Shown piece after piece: positions 49,157-58,134 of a stretch of 64,000 nt of DNA (the first letter of the stretch is position 1; every line of letters begins with the position of its first letter). The DNA is taken from assembly GCF_002007215.1 (NCBI RefSeq), contig NZ_MUHX01000007.1:49082-113081 (forward strand). Reading direction: 5' to 3'. The position numbers and the translations under genes were made by a program. This DNA comes from Pyramidobacter sp. C12-8. Lineage in GTDB: Bacteria > Synergistota > Synergistia > Synergistales > Dethiosulfovibrionaceae. The notes beneath the pieces were generated by a model, which saw only the letters and a program-made list of their open reading frames with translations, ran no database searches and was not told the DNA's origin.

Positions 49157-50508
49157 TAGCGGTCACCTCCTGCGGCGATCGACACAAGGCGGTCGATTTC
49201 TTCCTTCGTGCGCTGTTCGGTCACAGCCAGCAGCCAGGCGTTACCGAGTTCGGGATGGCTCCTGGAGAGGTCGAGGCCGCCGAGGATCCCGGCCTCGAGC
49301 AGGCGCGCGTTGAGGCTGGCGACGGGTTCGTCGCAGATCAGCACGACCTCGCGGAACGCGGGCGCGGCGGCAAAAGCCGGACGGAACTTGCCAGTCTTGA
49401 CCAGCGCGTCCACGGCGTAGGCCGTCTTGGCGAGAATCCGCTCGTCCACTTCGCGCAGCCCCTGCGGCCCCATCAGGCTAAGATAGACCGAAGTGGCGAC
49501 GATGCACAGGTTCTGGTTGGAGCAGATGTTCGACGTGGCCTTCTCGCGGCGGATGTGCTGTTCGCGAGCCTGCAGGGTGAGCACGTAGCAGTCGCGCCCC
49601 TTGACGTCCTTGGTCCGGCCGACGATGCGGCCGGGCATCTTGCGCATCAGTTTCTTGGTGGCGGCCATGAAGCCGAAGGCGGGGCCGCCGAAGCTGACGT
49701 TGCTGCCGACACTCTGCCCGTCGCCGACGACCACGTCCGCGCCGAGCTCGCCGGGAGCTTTGAGGCAGCCCAGCGCCAGCAGGTCGGTGGAGACGATCAG
49801 CAGGGCCTTGGCCGCGTGCAGTTCGTCAGCCAATCCGGTCAGATCCTCGACCACGCCGAAGAAGCTGGGCGTCTGCAGCAGCAGCGCCGCCACGTCGCCC
49901 TTGGCCAGTTCGGCGTTCAGGGCTTCGCGATCAAGCTGACCATTCTTGCAGGGCAGGACGGTCAGTTCGTAGCCGCGGCTCCAGCAGTAGGTGCCGAGCA
50001 CGCGGACCGTTTCGGGATTGACGCTGCACGCGACGAGCAGGCGCGAACGGCGCGTTTCGGCGGCGGCGATCACCATCGCTTCGGCGGCGGCGGTGGCGCC
50101 GTCGTACATCGAAGCGTTGGAGACTTCCATGCCGGTCAGCTCGCAGACCATGGTCTGGTACTCGAAGATGGCCTGCAGCGTGCCCTGCGCCGCTTCCGGC
50201 TGATAGGGCGTGTAGCTGGTGACGAACTCGCCGCGCGAAACGATCGTATCGACCGCGGCGGGGATGAAATGGTCGTAGGAGCCGGCGCCCAGAAAACAGG
50301 TCAGCTCGTCGAGGTTCTTGTTCTTTTCCGACAGCGCGCGCAGATGGCGCGCCAGTTCAGGCTCGGAAAGCGCCTCGGGCAGGTCGAGCGCCTTGGCCAG
50401 ACGGACCTGGGCGGGAATGTCCGAGAACAGTTCGTCGATCGACGCGACGCCGATGACGTCGAGCATCGCGCGGCGATCAGCCTCGGTGTTGGGGATATAT
50501 TGGCTCAT
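49156..50508 (-). CDS. gcvPA: Glycine dehydrogenase (decarboxylating) subunit 1, GcvPA
   Basis: This 450-residue protein is the N-terminal half of split P-protein. It begins [17 protein letters not shown] and has [34 protein letters not shown] (cited as its parts SYTPYQPE and [13 protein letters not shown]) and SNICSNQNL. It forms the heterotetramer with GcvPB. Start ATG 50508 is preferred over an ATG five codons upstream because the conserved YIPNT segment begins right after it and GGAGG lies upstream. It lies in the gcvT-gcvH-gcvPA-gcvPB order. Confidence 0.95.
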   Translation of the reverse strand: MSQYIPNTEADRRAMLDVIGVASIDELFSDIPAQVRLAKALDLPEALSEPELARHLRALSEKNKNLDELTCFLGAGSYDHFIPAAVDTIVSRGEFVTSYTPYQPEAAQGTLQAIFEYQTMVCELTGMEVSNASMYDGATAAAEAMVIAAAETRRSRLLVACSVNPETVRVLGTYCWSRGYELTVLPCKNGQLDREALNAELAKGDVAALLLQTPSFFGVVEDLTGLADELHAAKALLIVSTDLLALGCLKAPGELGADVVVGDGQSVGSNVSFGGPAFGFMAATKKLMRKMPGRIVGRTKDVKGRDCYVLTLQAREQHIRREKATSNICSNQNLCIVATSVYLSLMGPQGLREVDERILAKTAYAVDALVKTGKFRPAFAAAPAFREVVLICDEPVASLNARLLEAGILGGLDLSRSHPELGNAWLLAVTEQRTKEEIDRLVSIAAGGDR

Positions 50509-50616
50509 AAAGTTGAACACCTCCATTGATCGGCTCAAAAATCACGGTCTTCCGGCGGGAAATTTCGTCCGGAAAGCGGCGGTCCCGTCTCCGGACGAGA
50601 CTTCCCGTAGCCGGAA

Positions 50617-51018
50617 CTACGCCTCCGCTTCTTCCTTCTCCACCAGCGCCTGATAGGCGGCGGCGTCGAGCAGACTGTCCAGCTCCTTCAGATCGGCGGG
50701 CTTCAGCTTGACCATCCAGCTGCCGTACGGATCGGCGTTGACCTTTTCGGGCGCGTCCTCAAGCTCGGAGTTGACCTCCACCACCGTGCCGGACACGGGG
50801 GCGAACACGTCGTTGGCGCCCTTGACGGACTCGGCGATCACGGCGGCTTCGTGAGCCTTCACCTCGCGGTCGACGTCGGGCAGTTCGATGTAAACGAGAT
50901 CGCCCATGGCGTGCTGCGCGTGGTCAGTGATGCCCATCAGGCCGAAGCCGTCGGCGTCGATCTTGATCCACTCGTGGTCCTTGGTGTACTTCAGCTCAGG
51001 CAGAACTTTGGTCGTCAT
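50617..51018 (-). CDS. gcvH: Glycine cleavage system H protein
   Basis: This 133-residue protein has the lipoylation site ESVKGAND with Lys66, HEWIKID near the N-terminus and SGTVVEVN after the lysine. The lipoyl arm shuttles the aminomethyl group between P, T and L proteins. It is the acceptor for LipM, for the LipS-type sulfur insertion and for LplA, all encoded in this window, which links the three regions. AGGAGG-like sequence precedes the start. The gene follows gcvT by 58 bases. Confidence 0.96.
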   Translation of the reverse strand: MTTKVLPELKYTKDHEWIKIDADGFGLMGITDHAQHAMGDLVYIELPDVDREVKAHEAAVIAESVKGANDVFAPVSGTVVEVNSELEDAPEKVNADPYGSWMVKLKPADLKELDSLLDAAAYQALVEKEEAEA

Positions 51019-51076
51019 TGTCAGTATCCTCCTTGAAATTTTAGAGATTTCCGCAAAATTTTTTCAGCGCCGAAAA

Positions 51077-52183
51077 CTACTTCTTGTAGCTCTTCTTGTA
51101 GAAGGGCTTCTTCACCACTTCGGCCTTCTTGGCCTTGCCGCGGATCATGATCCACAGGTTCTCGCCCACGGCCGGCGCGGGCACGTTCACAAGGCAGTTG
51201 GCCAGGTTGGCGTCCAGCGAGGGGCCGTAGCCGCCCGTCGTGACCACGCCGATGACGTTGCCGTCCTTGTCGGCCACTTCCATCTCGTGGCGCGGCACGC
51301 CCTTGTCGATCAGTTTCGCGGCCACGATCTTGCGCTTCAGGCCATCGGCCTTCTGCTGCTTGAGCACCGGCTGGCCGATGAAGCCGCCCGCCTTGTCGAC
51401 CTTGACGAAGAAGCCGAATCCGGCTTCCAGCGGGCCGAGCGTGTCGGTGAATTCCTGCCCGCACAGCGGCAGCCCGGCCTCGAAGCGAAGGCTGTCGCGC
51501 GCGCCCAGGCCGATCGGCATCAGGCCGAGGTCCTTGCCGGCCTCCATGACGACGTTCCACAGCTCGGCGCCCTTGCTCCAGTCCACGTAGATCTCGAAGC
51601 CGTCCTCGCCGGTGTAGCCGGTGCGGCTGACGATGGCCTTGATGCCCCCCACTTCGACGGGATCCTTGAAGTGGAAGAACTCCAGCGCCGCGGGATCGAA
51701 ATCGACGATCTTCCTGAGGATCGCCTCGGCGTTGGGGCCCTGCAGGGCCACTTCAGCCGTCTGCATGGAGATGTTCTCGATCTTCACGCCGTCGGTCAGG
51801 TGGTCGTTGAACCAGGCCCAGTCCTTCTCCACGTTCGCTGCGTTGATGACGAGCAGATAGCGCTCCCTGGTGTAGCGGTAGACCAGCAGATCGTCGACGA
51901 CGCCGCCCGTGGGGGTGCACATGATGTTGTACTGCACCTGGCCGTCGTGCATCCCCGTCACGTCGTTGGTGACAAGGCCGGAGATCCAGGCTTCGGCCTT
52001 GGGGCCGACCACCGTCACTTCGCCCATGTGGGAGACGTCGAACAAACCGGCCTTGGCGCGCACGTTCAAGTGCTCGGTCTTGATGCCCGTCGACTCGTAC
52101 TGCACCGGCAGCTCCCAGCCGCCGAAATCGACCATGCGGCCGCCTGCGGCCACGTGGCACTCGTACATCGGGGTTCTCTTCAT
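51077..52183 (-). CDS. gcvT: Glycine cleavage system T protein (aminomethyltransferase)
   Basis: This 368-residue protein has MVDFGGWELPVQY near the N-terminus, FDVSHMGEV, the folate-binding region GLGARDSLRFEAGLPLCG and a C-terminal beta-barrel domain ending in the lysine-rich KKPFYKKSYKK. It moves the methylene group to tetrahydrofolate and releases ammonia. AGGAGG precedes ATG 52183. It is the first gene of the gcv set, directly downstream of lplA on the same strand. I looked for a glycine riboswitch upstream and did not find one. Confidence 0.96.
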   Translation of the reverse strand: MKRTPMYECHVAAGGRMVDFGGWELPVQYESTGIKTEHLNVRAKAGLFDVSHMGEVTVVGPKAEAWISGLVTNDVTGMHDGQVQYNIMCTPTGGVVDDLLVYRYTRERYLLVINAANVEKDWAWFNDHLTDGVKIENISMQTAEVALQGPNAEAILRKIVDFDPAALEFFHFKDPVEVGGIKAIVSRTGYTGEDGFEIYVDWSKGAELWNVVMEAGKDLGLMPIGLGARDSLRFEAGLPLCGQEFTDTLGPLEAGFGFFVKVDKAGGFIGQPVLKQQKADGLKRKIVAAKLIDKGVPRHEMEVADKDGNVIGVVTTGGYGPSLDANLANCLVNVPAPAVGENLWIMIRGKAKKAEVVKKPFYKKSYKK

Positions 52184-52285
52184 CTTTTGACCTCCTGCTT
52201 TCTCAAAAGGCGCAGCCTGCACGGCGGCGCCGCCAACCCCCGGCACCCGCAGGGATGCCTGCTTTTACATACAAAAAACGCGCCC

Positions 52286-52302
52286 GTCCGCAAGGGGCGG
52301 AC
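52286..52302 (-). terminator. Hairpin between lplA and gcvT
   Basis: GTCCGC and GCGGAC arms enclose five bases; on the minus strand a TTTTTT tract follows after seven bases. It could weakly terminate lplA transcripts. The 144 bases between lplA and gcvT hold no other recognised element. Confidence 0.4.
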
Positions 52303-52327
52303 GTGAAATACGCCGGAATCCGCGCCG

Positions 52328-53326
52328 TTATGCCTGCAGCGCCGGATGTTCGCGGAACCACGCGGCCAGGTCGCCCATTTCAGCCTGCCGCGGGAACGCG
52401 CGTTCCAGCGCCTGCGCCAGCACGTCCCACTCGAAGGGCTGGCCGTCGAGGCACTTCTCCGCCGCCTGGATCAGTTCGCCGTCCATGGCGTCGGAAAAGA
52501 CGCGCAGATCCTTCACCGCGGCGTCTTCGATGTCGAAGCACAGCTGCACGCCGCCCCAGGCGAAACGCCGGCGCAGCGTCGCCTCGCACTGCGGCGAGCG
52601 CCCCAGCAGCCACTCGCGGCTGCTGTAACGGGCGTACAGTTCGCGGTACAAATCGTCGTCCGGCAGAGAGTCCTCGCGCCTCACGCAGCCGCGGCCGTAC
52701 TCCGCCAGAAAGGCTTCTTCCAGCGGCGCGTACATCTTCTCCACCGTCAACGACGGTTCCGCTTCCTTCAGGTTGACGACGCGCGACGCCACCGACTTGA
52801 CGCCCTTGTTCTTGAGCTTTTCGGGATCGACGTTGAGGTAACGCGGCAGCACCGACATGTCGGAACCGACCAGCAGCGTGCCGTGATGCAGTCCGACGCG
52901 CCGTGTCAGCTGATAGGCGTTGCCGGAAAATTTGCGGCCGTCCACGGTCAGGTCGTTGCGCCCGGTGAACTCCGCGTTCACGCCCAGCGTTTTCAGCGCC
53001 GACAGGATCACGTTGAGCTGCCGCGTCATGTCGTAATGCCCGCGCGGCACGACGAAGGAGAAGTTCAGGTTGCCCAGGTCGTGATAGACCGCGCCGCCGC
53101 CCGTCGAACGGCGGGCCAGCGTCACGCCTTCCTTCTCCATCAGTTCGATGCGGCACTCGGCCCAGGCGTTCTGATTGCGCCCGATCACCACGGTGTGGGC
53201 GTTCTGCCAGAGATAAAAGATCGCTTCGTCGTCCGCGCAGTTCTTCGTCAGATATTCTTCCCAGGCGAGATTTCTCCACGGATTGCACACCGGCGAGCGA
53301 ACCAGGCGGGTCCTGACAATGTCCAT
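52328..53326 (-). CDS. lplA: Lipoate-protein ligase A
   Basis: This 332-residue protein has the full LplA pattern: ARRSTGGGAVYHDLGNLNFSF, GRNDLTVDGRKFSGNAYQ with the catalytic Lys, and a C-terminal accessory domain. It activates free lipoate with ATP and attaches it to GcvH, i.e. the salvage route. AGGAG precedes the start. Placement immediately before gcvT argues that GcvH is its main target. It is distinct from LipM at 21108, which lacks the C-terminal domain and uses octanoyl-ACP. Confidence 0.94.
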   Translation of the reverse strand: MDIVRTRLVRSPVCNPWRNLAWEEYLTKNCADDEAIFYLWQNAHTVVIGRNQNAWAECRIELMEKEGVTLARRSTGGGAVYHDLGNLNFSFVVPRGHYDMTRQLNVILSALKTLGVNAEFTGRNDLTVDGRKFSGNAYQLTRRVGLHHGTLLVGSDMSVLPRYLNVDPEKLKNKGVKSVASRVVNLKEAEPSLTVEKMYAPLEEAFLAEYGRGCVRREDSLPDDDLYRELYARYSSREWLLGRSPQCEATLRRRFAWGGVQLCFDIEDAAVKDLRVFSDAMDGELIQAAEKCLDGQPFEWDVLAQALERAFPRQAEMGDLAAWFREHPALQA

Positions 53327-53829
53327 AAAATTCTCCTCTCGTGCGCGCGATTTTTTTACATCCGCATCGATACATCAATCCGACGCAAGTTTCTTCAATC
53401 GCCGTAAAATAATATTACCTCTAAGACAATATAATCATAAATTACCCGTCCGTTTTTTTCAAGCAAGAACCCCGCGAATCATAGTAATCAAACTAGAAAT
53501 AATCTACACTGACAAATGTGAATATTCGCACTTGATATTTTCTTTGAAGCGCTGAGAGAGAGAAGTCATGACATTATTCGATTTGTAAGTTAGACTTATA
53601 CAACTCACACTATTGAAGTAAAAAGCAATTTTCTCGCGGCGCTGCTCAAAGACAGTTTTTATTCCCGCGTCACACGAAATCGTGGCGATGCCATACGCCA
53701 TCCGTGGACGGAAAACCGTAAAGAATCGCCCCTTGCAAAATTTTGAGTTCACGCTACAATATGTGGCGTAAAAGTCACGTGGCACTTATTTCACATAAAC
53801 GTGAACGTCAGTCATGAAAGGAGAACCTC
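53327..53829. other. AT-rich intergenic region between lplA and arsR
   Basis: This 503-base divergent region is much lower in GC than its surroundings. It holds the arsR promoter and operator at its right end (53733-53805) and short AT-rich stretches near 53404-53450 that may contain the lplA promoter. A 93-codon minus-strand frame (53504-53785) has no coding signs. I see nothing else in it. Confidence 0.55.
53733..53805 (+). promoter_or_regulatory. arsR promoter and ArsR-type operator
   Basis: TTGCAA (53733-53738) and TACAAT (53755-53760) are 16 bp apart. Downstream, TTCAC-ATAAAC-GTGAA (53790-53805) is an inverted repeat in the expected position for an autorepressor. Confidence 0.6.
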
Positions 53830-54168
53830 ATGAATCAAGATGACCTGAAAAGCTGCGCCGCTGTGTTCAAGGCCGTCGCCCATCCGGCACGGCTGCTCAT
53901 TCTGGAAGCGCTCGCTCAGGGCGAGCTGTGCGCCTGCAAGATCGCGGAGCTTTTCCCGACGCTGGACCGCACCACGGTGAGCAAGCATTTGGCGCTGATG
54001 GTCGAGAAAAACGTCCTGCGCGTCGAAAAGCGCGGCGTCAACAGCTGGTACTCGCTGAAGCTGACCTGCCTGCCCGGCGCGCTGGAGTGCGTGCGCCGCG
54101 CCCTGAACGGAACTCCCTGCGGGAGCGCGGACGCGCTGAAACAAAAAATGCCGCGGCGGCGGCCATGA
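53830..54168 (+). CDS. arsR: ArsR-family metalloregulator
   Basis: This 112-residue winged-helix protein has a VAHPARLLILEAL helix and the metalloid motif GELCACKIAEL with Cys34 and Cys36, matching the ELCxC arsenic site. The recognition helix is in TVSKHLALMVEKNVL. It represses its own operon and releases DNA when As(III) or a related metalloid binds. AAAGGAG precedes the ATG. The genes that follow, a redox-active small protein and an ArsP-like permease, fit a metalloid-resistance operon. Confidence 0.9.
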   Translation: MNQDDLKSCAAVFKAVAHPARLLILEALAQGELCACKIAELFPTLDRTTVSKHLALMVEKNVLRVEKRGVNSWYSLKLTCLPGALECVRRALNGTPCGSADALKQKMPRRRP

Positions 54169-54180
54169 GGAGGACAAAAA

Positions 54181-54423
54181 ATGAAGCTGATCCAGGTATT
54201 CGGCATGGGCTGCGCGCGCTGCCGCGAGACGGAGAACAACGTGCGCGAGGCGGCCGAGCGGCTAAAGCTTGACGCTCAGATCGAGTTCGTCGGAGATCTG
54301 AAAAAGATGACGGCCATGGGCATCATCGGCACGCCGGCGGTCGCGGTGGACGGCAAGGTCGTTCTGGCCGGTTCGGTTCCCAGCGCGGCGCAGGCCGCCG
54401 CGCTGCTGGAAAAATACAGATAA
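54181..54423 (+). CDS. Small redox-active thioredoxin-like protein (thioredoxin_3 family)
   Basis: This 80-residue protein has a thioredoxin fold in miniature, with GMGCARCRE (CxxC active pair) near residue 11 and the cis-Pro segment GTPAVAVDG near residue 51. Such proteins occur next to ArsP/UPF0718 permeases and ArsR regulators and may pass thiols or reduce metalloids. AGGAGG lies upstream. It is the second gene of the arsR operon. Confidence 0.87.
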   Translation: MKLIQVFGMGCARCRETENNVREAAERLKLDAQIEFVGDLKKMTAMGIIGTPAVAVDGKVVLAGSVPSAAQAAALLEKYR

Positions 54424-54499
54424 CGCAGTTTTGCGTGAAGGGGCGGCTCTTCGTTTTCCGCGCCGCCTCTTCACGCCATGAAAGGATGTTTCTTTTCCC

Positions 54500-55495
54500 A
54501 TGTGGGATTTCATTCAGCACCAGATTCTCGCCATGCGCTGGCTCAACGACCTCGCCGGCCGGGCGCTGACGGCCTGCGGCGTGGACACATCCACGCGGCT
54601 GGGCGGCAGTTTGCAGTTCTTTTTCTTCGACGTGACCAAGATCGTCATTCTGCTCTCGACATTGATCTTCGTCATTTCCTATATCCAGAGCTATTTCCCG
54701 CCCGAACGCACCAAAAGGATCCTCGGGCGCATGCACGGTCTTGCGGCCAACACCGCCAGTGCCCTGCTGGGGACGGTAACGCCGTTTTGCAGCTGCTCTT
54801 CGATCCCGTTGTTCATCGGCTTCACCAGCGCCGGACTGCCCGTAGGCGTGACCTTCTCGTTCCTGATCTCGTCGCCGCTCGTCGATCTCGGCTCGCTGAT
54901 CCTGCTGACAAGCATCTTCGGCGCGCGCATCGCCGCCGCCTACGTGGCCGTCGGCATCGCGCTGGCCGTCGCCGGCGGCACGGCGCTCGACCGTATGGGC
55001 ATGGAGAAGTACGTCGAACCGTTCGTCAGGTCGATCGGAGCTGCCGACCTCGACTCGCCAGAGCTGGCCGCGCGCGACCGCCTCGCCTACGCCAAGGGAC
55101 AGATGCTGTTCACGCTGAAAAAAGTGTTCCGCTACATTCTCATCGGCGTCGGCGTCGGCGCGCTGATCCACAACTGGCTGCCGCGCGAGTTCGTCGTCAG
55201 GCTGCTGGGCGGCGGTAATCCGCTCGCCGTCGTGGCGGCGACCGTCGTGGGGATCCCCATGTACGCCGACATCTTCGGCACGATCCCGATCGCCGAGGCG
55301 CTTTACGCCAAGGGCGCGGGCCTGGGCACGGTGCTGTCGTTCATGATGGCCGTCACGGCGCTGTCGCTGCCGTCGCTCGTCATGCTGCGCCAGGCCGTCA
55401 AGCCGAGGCTGCTGGCGGTCTTCACCGGCATCGTCGCGCTGGGCATCACGGCGATCGGCTTCGGCTTCAACGCGTTCGAGCGTTTCTTCATTTGA
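54500..55495 (+). CDS. ArsP-like permease (UPF0718/DUF318)
   Basis: This 331-residue protein has about eight to ten helices and the conserved cysteine motif TPFCSCSSIP near residue 91, shared with ArsP-type efflux permeases for trivalent organoarsenicals. A second conserved region reads VVGIPMYADIFGTIP. It is the third gene of the arsR-led operon and is probably the exporter. The exact substrate (methylarsenite, other metalloid or thiol-reactive compound) is not clear from sequence. Confidence 0.85.
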   Translation: MWDFIQHQILAMRWLNDLAGRALTACGVDTSTRLGGSLQFFFFDVTKIVILLSTLIFVISYIQSYFPPERTKRILGRMHGLAANTASALLGTVTPFCSCSSIPLFIGFTSAGLPVGVTFSFLISSPLVDLGSLILLTSIFGARIAAAYVAVGIALAVAGGTALDRMGMEKYVEPFVRSIGAADLDSPELAARDRLAYAKGQMLFTLKKVFRYILIGVGVGALIHNWLPREFVVRLLGGGNPLAVVAATVVGIPMYADIFGTIPIAEALYAKGAGLGTVLSFMMAVTALSLPSLVMLRQAVKPRLLAVFTGIVALGITAIGFGFNAFERFFI

Positions 55496-55512
55496 CGCTG
55501 ATTTCCACAGAA

Positions 55513-55684
55513 GTTTTCTCGATTAGAAAGCCAGTACCATACTATTCTTCTACACATAAAACACTGAGCAACAAGAGCGCCCCGGGGAAGATCCACAAAG
55601 CAAGTTACGCAGACTGTGCGGCTCGCTTTGTGATTCTCCCTCGGGGCGCTCTTGTGTTCGGCTTTTTAATTAAGAAATATATAT
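55513..55684 (+). repeat. Dispersed intergenic element, copy F
   Basis: A diverged copy about 150-170 bp long lies between the convergent ArsP-like gene and liv operon. The inner arms are long: AAGAGCGCCCCGGGG near 55573 pairs with the segment ending CGGGGCGCTCTT near 55652, followed by GTGTTCGGCTTTTTAATT and AAGAAATAT. The left end is less well conserved (TTCTCGATTAGAAAGC). It probably also terminates transcription in this convergent gap. Confidence 0.8.
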
Positions 55685-55695
55685 AGCCGGGAACG

Positions 55696-56418
55696 CTACC
55701 TGCCGCCCAGATAGGCCGCGGCGATCTCGGGGTCGGCGAGCAGATCGCGCGACGGGGCCTGTTTGACGATGCGGCCGGTCTGGAGCACGAAGGCGTGCTG
55801 CGAGAGCAGCAGCGCCTGCCGGGCGTTCTGTTCCACGAGCAGGATGGTGAGCCCTTTTTCGTTGATGCGGCGCAGCTCGCGGAAGATGTCTCTGATGATC
55901 ACGGGAGCCAGCCCCAGCGACGGCTCGTCGAGCAGCAGCAGCCGCGGCTTGGACATCAGCGCCCGGGCCACGGCGAGCATCTGCTGCTCGCCGCCGGAGA
56001 GCGTGCCGGCGTACTGGTTAATGCGTTCTTCGAGGCGCGGGAACAGCGAGAACACCCAGTCCATGTCTTCCTTGACCGTTTTCTCGGAATCGCCGCCGCT
56101 GCGGGGGAACGCGCCGATCTGCAAATTTTCCAGCACGGTCAGCGGCGCGAAGATGCGGCGCCCTTCCGGCGAAAGCGAAATGCCCGCCTTGACGACTTGA
56201 AACGAGCGGCGCGGCAGCGGCTTGCCTTCGAACTCGATCTCGCCGGAATGATACGGTACCTGCCCCATGACGGCGCTCATCAGCGTGGACTTGCCCGCGC
56301 CGTTGGCGCCGATGACGGAAACGATCTCGCCGGCGGGGATGGACAGCGACACGCTGTCGAGCGCGCGGATCGCGCCGTAGCTGACGCAGAGTTCTTTCAC
56401 TTCGAGCAGTCCGGCCAT
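55696..56418 (-). CDS. livF: Branched-chain amino acid ABC transporter ATPase LivF
   Basis: This 240-residue ATPase has Walker A GANGAGKST, Q-loop and LSPEGRRIFA segments, signature LSGGEQQ near residue 140, Walker B LLLLDEPSLGLAP and H-loop LLVEQNA. The wording EPSLGLAP and VEQNAR is diagnostic of LivF. It energises import through LivH and LivM. It directly follows livG. Confidence 0.95.
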   Translation of the reverse strand: MAGLLEVKELCVSYGAIRALDSVSLSIPAGEIVSVIGANGAGKSTLMSAVMGQVPYHSGEIEFEGKPLPRRSFQVVKAGISLSPEGRRIFAPLTVLENLQIGAFPRSGGDSEKTVKEDMDWVFSLFPRLEERINQYAGTLSGGEQQMLAVARALMSKPRLLLLDEPSLGLAPVIIRDIFRELRRINEKGLTILLVEQNARQALLLSQHAFVLQTGRIVKQAPSRDLLADPEIAAAYLGGR

Positions 56419-57198
56419 TCAGATCGCCTCCTCGTCGTCGCCCAGATAGGCTTTGAGCACCTCGGGATTTTTGCGGATGTCGTCGGGACCGCCCTCGGCG
56501 ATCTTGGCGCCGAAGTTCACGCAGACGATGTGCGGGCAGATCTGCATGATCAGGTCCATGTGGTGCTCGATCACGAGGATGGTCAGTTCCAGGTCGCGGT
56601 GGATGCCCGTAATCAGTTTGTTCAGGTCGGCCACTTCTTCGGGGTTCATGCCCGCGGCCGGCTCGTCGAGCAACAGCAGGATCGGTTCCAGCGCCAGAGC
56701 GCGGGCGATCTCGAGGCGGCGCTGCATGCCGTAGGGCAGCGTGCCGGCCGTCTGAGCGGCGCGACTCGCCAGCCCGACGCGCTCGAGGAACTCCATGCTG
56801 CGGCGACGCGTGATCTCCTCGCAGCTGCGCCAGCGCCCCAGATGAGTGATGGACTCGGTAAAACCGTAGGTATGATGCACCTGAGCGGCGGTCATGACGT
56901 TGTCGAGCACGGTGGACTTGCCGAACAGGCGCAGGTTCTGGAAGGTACGGGCGATGCCGCGGCGGATCACCTGATAGGACTTGAGGCGGATCGTGCTGAG
57001 ACCGTCGAAGATGATGTCGCCGGAGTCGATCGGATAGACGTTGGTGATCAGGTTGAAGACCGTCGTCTTACCCGCGCCGTTGGGACCGATCAGCCCCATC
57101 AGCTCGCCCTGCTCGATCTTGAAGCTGACGTCCTTGACGGCGTGCACGCCGCCGAACGACTTGTTGATGTTGAGGATCTCAAGGATGGGCGCGTTCAT
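56419..57198 (-). CDS. livG: Branched-chain amino acid ABC transporter ATPase LivG
   Basis: This 259-residue ATPase has Walker A GPNGAGKTTVFN, RGIARTFQNLRLF, signature-region LPYGMQRRLEIARAL, Walker B LLLLDEPAAGMNPEE and H-loop VIEHHMDLI, all diagnostic of LivG. The usual LSYGQQR signature reads LPYGMQR. The start ATGA overlaps the livM stop by four bases; a longer upstream frame is non-coding. It pairs with LivF. Confidence 0.95.
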   Translation of the reverse strand: MNAPILEILNINKSFGGVHAVKDVSFKIEQGELMGLIGPNGAGKTTVFNLITNVYPIDSGDIIFDGLSTIRLKSYQVIRRGIARTFQNLRLFGKSTVLDNVMTAAQVHHTYGFTESITHLGRWRSCEEITRRRSMEFLERVGLASRAAQTAGTLPYGMQRRLEIARALALEPILLLLDEPAAGMNPEEVADLNKLITGIHRDLELTILVIEHHMDLIMQICPHIVCVNFGAKIAEGGPDDIRKNPEVLKAYLGDDEEAI

Positions 57199-58121
57199 CG
57201 CGATTCCTCCTTCTTCGTCCCGCGCGCGCGGCGGAACTCCCAGATCTCGCGGCTGCCCAGCAGGCCGTCGGGGCGCAGCACCATGACCATCACCAGCACG
57301 GCGCCGTAGATCAGCATGCGGTACTGCGAGATGGGACGGAACAGTTCGGTGATCAGCGTGATGATGCCGGTCGCCAGCAGCGTGCCGCTCATCGAGCCGA
57401 GGCCGCCGAAGACCACCAGCGAGGTCAGTTCGGTGGACTTCATCATGTCGAACATGGCCGGCTGGATGAAGCTGAGGTAGCCGCCCAGCAGCGCGCCGGC
57501 GATGCCGCAGTAGAACGCGGAGATCAGCAGCGAGACGAGGCGGATGCTCGGCGTGTTGAAGCCCAGCAGCGACGCCGCCGTGACGTCGTCGCGGCAGGCG
57601 CGGAAGTAGCGTCCCCAGCGGCTGTAAATCAGGTTGAACATGAACAGCGCCAGAACCACGAAGAACCACACCGCCACGGCGCGCGTGGTGTAGGGATCGA
57701 TGCCGGGAATGCCGCGCGCGCCGCGCGTCACCGACTGCCAGTTCTCGATCACGAGGCGGATGGCCTCGCACAATCCCAGCGAAGCGATAGCGTAATAGTC
57801 GCCCGTCAGCTTCATCGTCGGCACGCCGACGACCCAGGCCAGCGCCGCGGCCAGCACGCCGCCGGCGAGCACGGACGGGAGCCAGGCTACGTCGTAGTTC
57901 ATGATCAGGATCGCCGCCGTGTACGCGCCCATGGCCATGTAGGCCGCGTGCCCCAACGTGAAGATGCCGGTGAAGCCCGTCAGCAGCGACACGCCCATGG
58001 CCGCGATCATGTTGATGCACAGCAGCATGAGGATCCCTTCCGTGTAATAATCCATCGGCACGTAAGCCAGGACCGCGCCCAAAGCCGCGAGGGACAGAGC
58101 GCCGAGAAGCGATTTTTTCAT
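57195..58121 (-). CDS. livM: Branched-chain amino acid ABC transporter permease LivM
   Basis: This 308-residue membrane protein has about eight to nine helices. MIAAMGVSLLTGFTGIFTLGHAAYMAMGAY in two parts and the EAA-like segment YRGIPGIDPYT/FRACRDDVTAASLLG are typical of LivM. With LivH it forms the transmembrane pathway. It ends overlapping livG and begins 13 bases after livH. Confidence 0.94.
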   Translation of the reverse strand: MKKSLLGALSLAALGAVLAYVPMDYYTEGILMLLCINMIAAMGVSLLTGFTGIFTLGHAAYMAMGAYTAAILIMNYDVAWLPSVLAGGVLAAALAWVVGVPTMKLTGDYYAIASLGLCEAIRLVIENWQSVTRGARGIPGIDPYTTRAVAVWFFVVLALFMFNLIYSRWGRYFRACRDDVTAASLLGFNTPSIRLVSLLISAFYCGIAGALLGGYLSFIQPAMFDMMKSTELTSLVVFGGLGSMSGTLLATGIITLITELFRPISQYRMLIYGAVLVMVMVLRPDGLLGSREIWEFRRARGTKKEESR

Positions 58122-58134
58122 GACGGTCCCTCCT

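Noticed and set aside
52184..52327. Glycine riboswitch upstream of gcvT
   Set aside because: The conserved glycine aptamer signatures are not found, and the region is short and GC-rich with only simple hairpins.
53504..53785. A 93-codon minus-strand frame in an AT-rich gap
   Set aside because: There is no ribosome binding site, no family resemblance, and it overlaps the arsR promoter.
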